Source: Tautonia plasticadhaerens
GTDB lineage: Bacteria; Planctomycetota; Planctomycetia; Isosphaerales; Isosphaeraceae
DNA: 64,000 nt
Direction: 5' to 3'
NCBI RefSeq assembly: GCF_007752535.1
Contig: NZ_CP036426.1
Span: 5,828,001-5,892,000, forward strand
Shown here: positions 46,290-53,276 of the stretch, piece after piece
How positions within the stretch are numbered: position 1 is the first letter of the stretch
Layout: each line of letters starts with the position of its first letter
Made by a program: the position numbers and the translations under genes
The notes under the pieces: generated by a model
What the model was told of the DNA's origin: nothing
Seen by the model: only the letters and a program-made list of their open reading frames with translations
The model's database searches: none

Positions 46290-46333
46290 GTTTTCCCAAC
46301 TGTTTGCCACCGCCGACTTTGCGTGCATCTCTC

Positions 46334-46370
46334 CTGTAAAGGGATTCTGTAAAGGATTCTGTAAAGGATT
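46334..46370. repeat. Three tandem 12-13 bp repeats upstream of tRNA-Ser
   Basis: Units CTGTAAAGGGATT (46334-46346), CTGTAAAGGATT (46347-46358) and CTGTAAAGGATT (46359-46370) are adjacent. On the minus strand each carries TTTACA, a -35-like hexamer, 45-80 bases before the tRNA 5' end, so they may belong to the tRNA promoter region. No matching -10 box was found. Confidence 0.8.
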
Positions 46371-46592
46371 GGGGCGGCAAACGGTTCGGTTGCTCTAGTC
46401 TAAGGTACGCAAGCCGCTCTCGCAATCCGGCTTTCCGACACGAGATTGGGCAGGGCGGAACTCGGGTTCGCCGAGGCCATCCCGTCTGACGAACCTGATG
46501 GCGACTCGCTGCATCCATCATGGTGAGGGGACGATCCGACGGCCATCAGCGTCCGCTGACAGATCGTTCGTCGGTCGGCCCCGCCGTGGAGG

Positions 46593-47393
46593 ATGGCCGT
46601 GGAACCGCTCCTGCTCGTGGGCCTCGATCCGCCCGAGACCGCCGAACTCCGTCGCCGCCTCGACCGGCCCGTCCTGGCCTTCGAGACCCTGCCCCGCATC
46701 CGGGTGGACCGGGGCATCCTGCTCGTCGAGCACCCCCGGTTCATGGGCCACTTCGTCCCCGTCGAGCGGGTCGCCTACCACGCCATCTTCGAGGACGACT
46801 TCGACTTCCTCGCCGCCCTGGCGCTCTGGGAAGGGCCATGCCTGCCCGGTGCCCGAGGCATGATGGATCTGCGGCTCCGACTGCCGGGGTTGGTCCGGGC
46901 TCTGGCGGTCACCCGCTTCGGCGGCATCCCCAGGGGCTACGCCGACCGGGGCACGACCGTGCCCGCCGAGGGTCCGACGGTCGCCAAGTGGGGCAACTGG
47001 CACTGCGGCGAGGACAAGGCCCGCTTCGACGACGCCTGGGCCGCCGAGGTGCCGACGCTCTTCGAGCAGTTCGTCGAGGGGGAGGCCGTCCGCATCGTCC
47101 TGGTCGGCGAGCACGCCTGGCAGGTCCGCATGGCCGGCGATGGCTGGCTCAGGTCCATCCACGACCCTCGGGCCGCCTTCATGCCGATCGACCCGGAGCT
47201 GCTCGACGATGCCCGACGGCTGGCCGAGCATTTCGGCCTGGCGACCGTCGGCGTGGATTACATCGTGGCCCCGGACGGCGGGCGGTATCTTCTGGAGGTC
47301 AACCACGTGCCGAACGTGACGGTCTTCCCAGAGATCCGAGAGACGTACCTCGCTCTGGTCGTCCGCTGGGCGGACGAGCCGACCTCGGATTGA
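46593..47393 (+). CDS. ATP-grasp domain protein
   Basis: 266 residues from the ATG at 46593 with a GTGGAGG site. The C-terminal half is ATP-grasp-like: TVAKWGNWHCGED, LFEQFVEGEAVRIVLVGEHAWQVR (first part), and the Mg-binding end GVDYIVAPDGGRYLLEVNHVP with acidic and Asn ligands. The N-terminal half is a divergent pre-ATP-grasp domain. Such enzymes ligate a carboxylate to an amine or thiol (RimK/glutathione-synthetase type); the substrate is unknown. It precedes an RlaP-like nucleotidyltransferase by 24 bases on the same strand, so the two are likely co-transcribed. Confidence 0.82.
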   Translation: MAVEPLLLVGLDPPETAELRRRLDRPVLAFETLPRIRVDRGILLVEHPRFMGHFVPVERVAYHAIFEDDFDFLAALALWEGPCLPGARGMMDLRLRLPGLVRALAVTRFGGIPRGYADRGTTVPAEGPTVAKWGNWHCGEDKARFDDAWAAEVPTLFEQFVEGEAVRIVLVGEHAWQVRMAGDGWLRSIHDPRAAFMPIDPELLDDARRLAEHFGLATVGVDYIVAPDGGRYLLEVNHVPNVTVFPEIRETYLALVVRWADEPTSD

Positions 47394-47417
47394 TTGCTTT
47401 GGAGAACGGAGCCCGGC

Positions 47418-48320
47418 ATGAGCACCCTGCAACGCCTGACCGACCGGGGACTCGTCAAGCCGCCGAGGTGGCTGCCGGGCAACGTCCAGCACGAGACGAT
47501 CATGGGGTCGGTGGCGTATGGTGTCTCCTCGGACACCAGCGACATGGACGTGTACGGCTGGGCGATCCCACCGAAGGAGGACATCTTCCCCCACCTGCGG
47601 GGCGAGATCCCCGGCTTCGGCAAGACCGCCAAGCGGTTCGAGGTCTTCCAGGAGCACCACGTCGAGGACGCCGACGCCCTGGCCGGGCACGGGCGGACCT
47701 ACGACCTGACCATCTTCGGCATCGTCAAGTTCTTCCAGCTGGCGATGGAGAACAACCCCAACGTCATCGACTCGCTGTTCACACCCACGACCTGCGTCCT
47801 GCACAGCACCAGGGTCGGCAACCTCGTCCGGGAGAATCGGCGGCTCTTCCTCCACAAGGGGGCCTGGCCGAAGTTCAAGGGCTACGCCTACAGCCAGCTG
47901 CACAAGCTGGCGACCAAGCAGCCGCAGGGCAAGCGGGCGGAGCTGGTCGCCGAGCACGGCTACGACACCAAGTTCGGCTACCACGTCGTCCGGCTGATCG
48001 GCGAGGTCGAGCAGATCCTCGTGGAGGGCGACATCGACCTCCAGCGGAATAACGAGCAGCTCAAGGCCATCCGGCGGGGCGAGTGGACCGAGGAGCGACT
48101 CCGTCAGTGGTTCGCCGAGAAGGAGTCGCAGCTGGAGCGGGCCTACGCCGAGAGCACGCTGCGGGCGACCCCCGACGAGCCGAAGATCAGGGCGCTGCTG
48201 CTGGCCGCCCTGGAGGACCACTACGGCAGTCTGGAGGGCTGCGTCGTCGATCCCGATCGGGCGGTCGTGGCCCTGCGGAACATCCAGGCCGAGCTGGAGC
48301 GGGTGAGGGACTTGCTATGA
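47418..48320 (+). CDS. RlaP-like predicted nucleotidyltransferase (polymerase beta superfamily)
   Basis: 300 residues from the ATG at 47418. The nucleotidyltransferase motif is at residues 30-44, GSVAYGVSSDTSDMD, with the DxD metal pair, followed by YGWAIPP and a helical domain containing HKLATKQPQGKR. This matches the PF10127 (RlaP) group, whose name comes from association with RNA ligases; no RNA ligase is adjacent. The downstream gene starts with a related motif and overlaps by 4 bases, and the ATP-grasp gene lies just upstream. A nucleotide or RNA-end modification role is inferred. Confidence 0.82.
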   Translation: MSTLQRLTDRGLVKPPRWLPGNVQHETIMGSVAYGVSSDTSDMDVYGWAIPPKEDIFPHLRGEIPGFGKTAKRFEVFQEHHVEDADALAGHGRTYDLTIFGIVKFFQLAMENNPNVIDSLFTPTTCVLHSTRVGNLVRENRRLFLHKGAWPKFKGYAYSQLHKLATKQPQGKRAELVAEHGYDTKFGYHVVRLIGEVEQILVEGDIDLQRNNEQLKAIRRGEWTEERLRQWFAEKESQLERAYAESTLRATPDEPKIRALLLAALEDHYGSLEGCVVDPDRAVVALRNIQAELERVRDLL

Positions 48321-48448
48321 GCGGGGTCGTGACGGCGGATGCCCTGGGACGATTGCGAGCCGAGGCCGCCCGGCACCCGTACCCGCTGATCTTCGCCACG
48401 GTCAGCGGGACGCACCACTACGGCTTCCCCTCGCACGGCACTGACTAG
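48317..48448 (+). pseudogene. Truncated second RlaP-like nucleotidyltransferase
   Basis: Only 43 codons remain. The ATG overlaps the upstream stop (ATGA). The protein starts normally and reaches the nucleotidyltransferase motif as FATVSGTHHYGFPSHGTD, then stops exactly where the family continues with the DxD and an Arg-Gly segment. At this point the base composition falls sharply, marking the left edge of the AT-richer insert. The missing remainder is not found elsewhere in the window, so the gene was cut by insertion or deletion. Confidence 0.8.
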
Positions 48449-48474
48449 GTTTTGCGAGGCAGCTCTCAGTGTTG

Positions 48475-49275
48475 TCAAATACCGAGTTCCTTGATCATTG
48501 CCTGGAGCTGCTCAAAGGCATCTCGTTGTGCCAATTCTTCGCTGCCCCCCGTTTCTTCGACGGTGACCTGTGCAGCCCAAACCGGACCAATCGAATCGAT
48601 GCTCTCAAACTTCTCCTTGATCGCCTGCAATCCCTGGCGAGCCAGCTCGTGTTCGATTATTGACCCGAACTGCTTGGCGAGCTCAGATGGACCGCCTGGG
48701 TAATTTGCCACGCAAAAGTAAATGTCATAAGCGTCCTTCGGCTTCTTCCTTTCGGACAGAGTGATGCCTTTAATGCAAATGAAAGCAGCAATGGTTGGCA
48801 CATGAACCCTAATCGTATTGACGCCTCCTTCCGGCAGCCTTCCCGTGATAGTTAACTCCTGGTGAAAATCGAGAGCTAGGCCGATCCCGTGCGCCCTCCA
48901 AACATGCATTCCTTGAAGGTAGGCGTGGCTATTGCTGCCCCGTCCACCGGTTTCACTCGTAATCAGATCGACTTTGACCTCTGAACCGCCCGGCAGCCTT
49001 TTTATAAATCTATTTGTCATGTCAGTTGATTGATAACCATTATTAATCAGATCACGTTGGATTGTTTCATAGACGTGATCTGGTAGTGTCTCAGGATTCA
49101 GAGCCAGATCGACATCCAGCGAACCGATGTGGCCGCTGTGTGGGAAGTAGAGTTCCGGCACCCAGCCGCCGACGACTACCATCTTGTCTCTGAACCGTCC
49201 CAAGATTGTCAGGACATCAATCAAAACGGACCTGGCAATGTCAGCTGACTCGTTTCCTTGCGAATGCTCGGTCAT
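48475..49275 (-). CDS. AbiEii-like nucleotidyltransferase (putative type IV toxin)
   Basis: 266 residues from the ATG at 49275, which overlaps the upstream stop by 4 bases (ATGA). The nucleotidyltransferase motif is VVVGGWVPELYF (33-44), followed by GSLDVDLAL with D54 and D56, the GG/GS...DxD pattern of AbiEii/MenT-type proteins. A KxDL strand (VKVDLITSE) supplies the third acidic residue. A C-terminal helical part contains KPKDAYDIYFCV. In known systems the enzyme adds nucleotides to tRNA or another target and is restrained by the wHTH antitoxin. Catalysis is predicted, not shown. Confidence 0.78.
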   Translation of the reverse strand: MTEHSQGNESADIARSVLIDVLTILGRFRDKMVVVGGWVPELYFPHSGHIGSLDVDLALNPETLPDHVYETIQRDLINNGYQSTDMTNRFIKRLPGGSEVKVDLITSETGGRGSNSHAYLQGMHVWRAHGIGLALDFHQELTITGRLPEGGVNTIRVHVPTIAAFICIKGITLSERKKPKDAYDIYFCVANYPGGPSELAKQFGSIIEHELARQGLQAIKEKFESIDSIGPVWAAQVTVEETGGSEELAQRDAFEQLQAMIKELGI

Positions 49276-50372
49276 CTGTCCGGCTCCAAATATGTCCCGG
49301 CTGCCTTGTCGAACCTCGGGGAGAGGCACCTCTCGTATATCTCTTGGGCGGCTTCCTCACCTCTCGCCTTGGACTTCATCAGGTCGAGGTACAGTTGGAT
49401 TGGCGATACCACATTTAGACCATGGTGCTTTTCTCCGCCATAGAAAACATAGTCGTCCGGTGCCAGCCTCAGCTTCAAATTCGATCCCGTCTCCACGCTC
49501 TTCGCTTTCAGACATTCTTGGATATCTTCAAGAATTAGGGGGCCGTTGCCCTCGGCCAGGTAGATTGTACTCCTTTCGTATCTAACCATCGGGGCGACCC
49601 TCCAAGCTCCAGAGAATTCGGTGAGCCCATATCTGTATCCCTTCTCCTCGCAAAGAGTCCCTACCCTCTCCTCGATGTCCTTTGCCTTTCCCATAACGTA
49701 GAAGTGAATTTCCTCGCCTTGGACTTGGTAGTGTTCGGACCATTCGGCCAACATGTCCTTCGGATTCTTGATCCGAACTCTCTTCCCCTCCTGGACTAGC
49801 AGAGCGTTCTGAAGCAACTCCTCTTTCACCTTAGAGGCCAAGCCCATGCTGACATTCGCTTCATCAGCCAGCTCTTGCACCTGCCAGGAGTATCCCGGCT
49901 TTTCGAGCATGACCCGCACAATGCGACTTGATTTTATCGAGTATGGGTTCAGTTTTGATTTGGTCCTCACTTCGGCTGCCGACTTGCCACTGATATAGAT
50001 GAAGAGACCAGGCCCCGTCAGTCTGCAATTGCCAGCTTGGTCCAGATAGGCGACATCAGCCTCTCTGCACATTTCGGCGAGGCGTTTAGAGATCGCTCTC
50101 GTGCAAAGGAGAGGGATACCACCGCTCGCAGCAACCTTGAGCCTCGGCAGCACTTCCAAGGCTATCTGAGGTGTTATCTGATCACGAAATTCCACGTAGA
50201 GACGCACAGGGAAGCCAAAGGGTCTGAGGGCGGTCTCAATTACGTAATCCCACCTTACTTTATCGAAAATGCTCGCCGACATACGCTCCGTCTCGACGTG
50301 AAGTATCTGGAACGCCCCGGTTTCGTCGCCGAGACGCTTTAGCCATTCCAGTGCTCTGTGCTCGATCGACAT
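49272..50372 (-). CDS. AbiEi-like winged-helix antitoxin/transcriptional regulator
   Basis: 366 residues. The N-terminal half has a nuclease-like fold signature shared by this antitoxin group (LLCTRAISKRLAE, then AYLDQAGNCRL at 108-118). A winged helix follows at about 146-200 (SSRIVRVMLEKPGYSWQVQE and following). The C-terminal half is mixed alpha/beta and resembles AbiEi C-terminal regions. It precedes and overlaps the nucleotidyltransferase gene, the normal order for AbiE-type operons. The promoter just upstream is surrounded by GTTTC-N3-GAAAC palindromes, fitting autoregulation. Confidence 0.78.
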   Translation of the reverse strand: MSIEHRALEWLKRLGDETGAFQILHVETERMSASIFDKVRWDYVIETALRPFGFPVRLYVEFRDQITPQIALEVLPRLKVAASGGIPLLCTRAISKRLAEMCREADVAYLDQAGNCRLTGPGLFIYISGKSAAEVRTKSKLNPYSIKSSRIVRVMLEKPGYSWQVQELADEANVSMGLASKVKEELLQNALLVQEGKRVRIKNPKDMLAEWSEHYQVQGEEIHFYVMGKAKDIEERVGTLCEEKGYRYGLTEFSGAWRVAPMVRYERSTIYLAEGNGPLILEDIQECLKAKSVETGSNLKLRLAPDDYVFYGGEKHHGLNVVSPIQLYLDLMKSKARGEEAAQEIYERCLSPRFDKAAGTYLEPDR

Positions 50373-50415
50373 GCCCGCCCTGATTTCCGGGAAAACCGCT
50401 CTTCACCCTTTGGCA

Positions 50416-50444
50416 AAGATACGACTTCGAGTAGAACTCGGCAA
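50416..50444 (-). promoter_or_regulatory. Sigma-70-like promoter of the AbiE-like pair
   Basis: Read on the minus strand, TTGCCG (50444-50439) and TATCTT (50421-50416) are separated by exactly 17 bases, about 45 bases before the antitoxin start codon. A palindrome lies 4 bases upstream of the -35 box. Confidence 0.6.
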
Positions 50445-50447
50445 GAG

Positions 50448-50460
50448 GTTTCATCGAAAC
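50448..50460. promoter_or_regulatory. Candidate operator GTTTC-ATC-GAAAC
   Basis: A perfect 5-bp inverted repeat with 3-base spacer directly upstream of the promoter. A degenerate copy (TCTTC-GTC-GAAAC) lies at 50473-50485 and a second perfect one at 50597-50609. The likely ligand is the winged-helix antitoxin. Confidence 0.5.
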
Positions 50461-50549
50461 AGGCAGTTTCACTCTTCGTCGAAACCCCTGATTATCAGAA
50501 AACCGTCGAATCAATTTCGATCTAGCTGCTACCGAATTTTCCGCAAACT

Positions 50550-50589
50550 AAGCCCAGTACAAGAGATGTGCCACCGAGCGACTGGGCTT
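50550..50589. repeat. Inverted repeat AAGCCCAGT/ACTGGGCTT
   Basis: Nine-base arms at 50550-50558 and 50581-50589 with a 22-base spacer. The left arm is part of a direct repeat AACTAAGCCC that recurs at 50615-50624. It lies in the non-coding AT-rich stretch upstream of the antitoxin. Confidence 0.5.
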
Positions 50590-50596
50590 TGTCGAG

Positions 50597-50609
50597 GTTT
50601 CCACGAAAC
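50597..50609. promoter_or_regulatory. Second perfect GTTTC-CAC-GAAAC palindrome
   Basis: Same architecture as the 50448 site, about 150 bases further upstream of the antitoxin gene. It could serve as a distal operator or bind the protein during looping. Confidence 0.45.
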
Positions 50610-50703
50610 ACCCGAACTAAGCCCCCGATTTACCGCTCCCTTGAAAAAATGAAGGCGATCCCCTTAAGGCTGGACTTTGCGATATCATGCAATCATTTAA
50701 TTC

Positions 50704-50811
50704 ATGGTTCTTGCACCATGGTACGTCGGGTTCGCTGCGAACCGAGACGCCTGGCCCGCCCACGGGTACTGTCCGGTCTGCCTCGCCGAGCGAGCCGAGG
50801 ACCGGGCTTGA
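50704..50811 (+). CDS. Possible 35-residue zinc-ribbon-like small protein or gene remnant
   Basis: A short ORF from ATG 50704 to TGA 50811 contains AHGYCPVCLAERAED, resembling the HG-x-CP-x-C tail found at the end of some signalling proteins. It lies at the right edge of the AT-rich insert, where composition becomes GC-rich again. It may be the last codons of a gene cut by the insertion rather than an independent gene. Confidence 0.25.
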   Translation: MVLAPWYVGFAANRDAWPAHGYCPVCLAERAEDRA

Positions 50812-50972
50812 TAAGCCCTCGGACCGTCCCCCGCTCCCCAGGCAACGTCACACCTCGTCGGCTGAGGCCGCCGAGGCTTGGCCGCCGGGGGGACAAGCAT
50901 TGACACCACCGGGGGCGGCGGACGCCTCCCGACGGGGAGGCGACGATCGCTGTCCGCCCGGTGTCCCCCGCC

Positions 50973-52154
50973 ATGTCCATCAGCCCGAACCCCGCCCCGC
51001 TGGGGCCGTGTCCCATCCCGTCGCCCCGGCAGATCGTCGAGCACCTGGACCGCTCGGTCATCGGCCAGGACCGGGCCAAGCGGACGCTGGCCATCGCCGT
51101 CAGCAACCACTATGCCCGGCTGCTGGATGCCGTGGACCGAAACTCCCCGACCCCGATCCTCGGCGATGCTTCCCTGCGGCACGTCACTATCGAGAAGAGC
51201 AACGTCCTGCTGATCGGCCCCAGCGGCTCGGGGAAGACCCACCTGGCCCGTGCCCTGGCCGAGTACCTGAGCGTCCCCTTCACCATCGCCGATGCGACCA
51301 CGCTGACCGAGGCCGGCTACGTCGGCGAGGACGTGGAGACGATCCTCCACAAGTTGCTCGTGGCCGCCGGGGGCGATGTGCAGGCCGCCAAGGGGGGCAT
51401 CGTCTACCTGGACGAGATCGACAAGCTCGGCGGGGGCCGGGTCCACGGCGTGAAGGACTTACGCCTGGGGGTCCAGCACGCCCTGCTCAAGATGATCGAG
51501 GGGACGGTCGCCAATGTGCCACCCTCGGGCGGCTACAAGCTCGTGGGCGAGACCTGCATTCCCTTCGACACGACGAACGTGCTCTTCATCTGCGGCGGTG
51601 CCTTCGTCGGCCTGGAGGAGGTCGTCGCCGGGCGGCTGGGCCGGGGGGCCTCCTTCGGATTCGACCGGTCGGGGTCGGACCATCACGAGGAGGTCGAGGG
51701 CGTCCTCCGGCACGTCCTGCCGGGAGACCTGGAGGCGTTCGGGCTGATCCCGGAGCTGCTCGGACGGCTGCCGGTGATCGCCTCCCTGGACCGGCTCGGG
51801 ATCGAGGATCTGGTGCGGATACTCAAGGAGCCGACGAACTCGCTGATCGGTCAGTACCGGAAGCTGCTGGCGTACCACCGGGCCTCGTTGGTGATCAGCG
51901 ACGGGGCCTTGCGGGAGGTCGCCCGGATCGCCCACGAGCGGGGCACGGGGGCCAGGGGCCTGCGGGCGATCCTGGAACGGGTCATGGAGCCCGTCCTGTT
52001 CGACCCGAGGCCCTGGGCCTGCTACGTCGTCACCGAGGCGGCGGTCCGGGGCGGCGACGTGGAGGTCATCCCCGGCATGCCCGGCCTGGGCCTGGCCCCG
52101 CTGCGGGCTCGGGTCGCCGGGCGTACCGCTGGCGGGATGAAGCCGTCATCCTGA
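50973..52154 (+). CDS. ClpX-like AAA+ unfoldase without zinc-binding domain
   Basis: 393 residues from the ATG at 50973 (a GTG at 50961 is possible). It aligns with ClpX from VIGQDRAKRTLAIAVSNHY onward: Walker A GPSGSGKTH (82-90), pore loop GYVGED (115-120), Walker B IVYLDEID (143-150), sensor region LFICGGAFVGLEE and GLIPELLGRLPVIASL, and the C-terminal GTGARGLRAILE. It lacks the N-terminal Cys4 zinc domain. The RKH loop of ClpX is replaced (VPPSGGYKLVGETC), and the ClpP-docking IGF tripeptide appears as FGF. It is therefore a divergent paralogue with probably different substrates. Confidence 0.88.
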   Translation: MSISPNPAPLGPCPIPSPRQIVEHLDRSVIGQDRAKRTLAIAVSNHYARLLDAVDRNSPTPILGDASLRHVTIEKSNVLLIGPSGSGKTHLARALAEYLSVPFTIADATTLTEAGYVGEDVETILHKLLVAAGGDVQAAKGGIVYLDEIDKLGGGRVHGVKDLRLGVQHALLKMIEGTVANVPPSGGYKLVGETCIPFDTTNVLFICGGAFVGLEEVVAGRLGRGASFGFDRSGSDHHEEVEGVLRHVLPGDLEAFGLIPELLGRLPVIASLDRLGIEDLVRILKEPTNSLIGQYRKLLAYHRASLVISDGALREVARIAHERGTGARGLRAILERVMEPVLFDPRPWACYVVTEAAVRGGDVEVIPGMPGLGLAPLRARVAGRTAGGMKPSS

Positions 52155-52176
52155 TGGCCCCGCCGAAAATCGGAGC

Positions 52177-52198
52177 CCACGCCCTACATAGGGCGTGG
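52177..52198. repeat. 22-bp near-perfect palindrome
   Basis: Arms CCACGCCCTA (52177-52186) and TAGGGCGTGG (52189-52198) are exactly complementary with spacer CA. It lies between the ClpX-like and PAPS-reductase-like genes and covers the GTG proposed as start of the latter. Confidence 0.7.
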
Positions 52199-53076
52199 AA
52201 TCAACCGAGACTTATCACATCCTCAACCTGGGCGCAGGAGTCCAATCGACCGCCCTCTACTTGATGTTCGTCAATGGCGAGTTCGACGAGCAGATCGACT
52301 ACGCCGTCTTCGCCGACACGCATGAGGAGCCCGAGAGCGTCTACAAGCACCTCGAATGGCTCCGATCCCTCGGCGGCCCGCCGATCCTGATCGACTCAGC
52401 CGGCAGGCTGGGCGACGACCTGATCCACGGGAAGAACTCGACCGGCCAGCGGTTCGCCAGCATCCCGGCGTTCACCTCGGCCACGCCCGGCAAGACCGGC
52501 GGCATGCTCCGGCGGCAATGCACCGCCGAGTACAAGATCAACGTCGTCGAGAAGATCATCCGCCGCCAGGTCGTCGGCCTCGAATACCGGCAGCGGATGC
52601 CGAAAGGAGTCAAGGTCGTCCAGTACTTCGGCCTGTCGTATGACGAGCCCAGACGGGTCGCCAAGGTGAAGGCCCGCTTCGTGGGCCACCCGTGGGCCGA
52701 GGGCCGCTTCCCGCTGTTCGACCTGGAGATGAGCCGGGACGACTGCCTGGCCTACCTGAAGCAGCAGGCGATCCCGCACGAGGTGCCGAGGTCGGCCTGC
52801 GTGTTCTGCCCGTACCGGTCGAACGCCGAGTGGCGTCACCTGCGGGACACGGACCCGGCGGGGCTGGGCCAGGGCCGTCGAGGTGGACGAGGCGCTGCGG
52901 AGGCCCGGAACGGTGGCGAATCGGAACCTGGAGCAGGCGATCTACCTGCACCGGTCGTGCCTGCCGCTGGCCAAGGCGGACCTCGGCGGCAGGGACGTGA
53001 CCGGCGGGGTCGCCGGGGGCGAGTGCGAGGGGATGTGCGGGGTGTGATCCGAAGCCCGTTGCGTCGGGGCTCATGA
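52195..53076 (+). CDS. PAPS-reductase/PP-loop family protein with C-terminal frameshift
   Basis: GTG start at 52195. The ATP-pyrophosphatase-type loop is NLGAGVQSTALYLM, followed by FADTHEEPESVYKHL, and later RSACVFCPYRSNAEW. After residue 223 the annotated frame becomes Gly/Arg-rich nonsense to 53076. One frame over, beginning at 52865, the protein continues sensibly (WARAVEVDEALRRPG, then NLEQAIYLHRSCLPLAKADL) and ends in the family-like ECEGMCGV at 53047. An extra G in the GGGG run at 52860-52863 explains this. Restored length is 283 residues. Phage and island proteins of this type are of unknown function. Whether the shift is real or a sequencing error cannot be decided here. Confidence 0.75.
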   Translation: MESTETYHILNLGAGVQSTALYLMFVNGEFDEQIDYAVFADTHEEPESVYKHLEWLRSLGGPPILIDSAGRLGDDLIHGKNSTGQRFASIPAFTSATPGKTGGMLRRQCTAEYKINVVEKIIRRQVVGLEYRQRMPKGVKVVQYFGLSYDEPRRVAKVKARFVGHPWAEGRFPLFDLEMSRDDCLAYLKQQAIPHEVPRSACVFCPYRSNAEWRHLRDTDPAGLGQGRRGGRGAAEARNGGESEPGAGDLPAPVVPAAGQGGPRRQGRDRRGRRGRVRGDVRGVIRSPLRRGS

Positions 53077-53276
53077 CGGCCTCGGTAGCGAACGGGGCGA
53101 TGCCGGCCGCCCTTCCGTGACTCGTGGACCAGCCGAAGGTCACCGGAAGTGCCCACCAGCGATGGGGATCGAGCCATCCGGCCGGATCTGATAGAGTGGG
53201 GCCTCGCCCCATGCAACGATGCCGACGGACGGAGCCCGCCGGCTCGTCGCCGTGCCGAGAGCCGAACGGCCCGATC

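Larger units (their letters stand above)
48449..50700. mobile_element. AT-rich insert carrying a toxin-antitoxin-like module
   Basis: From 48449 to about 50700 the GC content drops to roughly half, with codons such as TTT, ATT and AGA that neighbouring genes almost never use. Its left edge interrupts a nucleotidyltransferase gene. No transposase, integrase or clear terminal repeats were found, so the mechanism of entry is unknown. The cargo is the AbiEi/AbiEii-like pair. The right edge is set only by the composition change. Confidence 0.6.

Noticed and set aside
46098..46328. 76-codon ORF covering tRNA-Ser
   Set aside because: Reads straight through the tRNA and its terminator; not a protein gene.
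48449..50700. Insertion sequence ends or target-site duplication around the AT-rich insert
   Set aside because: Looked for matching terminal inverted repeats and short direct repeats at both edges; none convincing, and the right edge is not base-resolved.
50687..52264. 525-codon ORF overlapping the ClpX-like gene
   Set aside because: Out-of-frame translation of the AAA+ gene with no motif.
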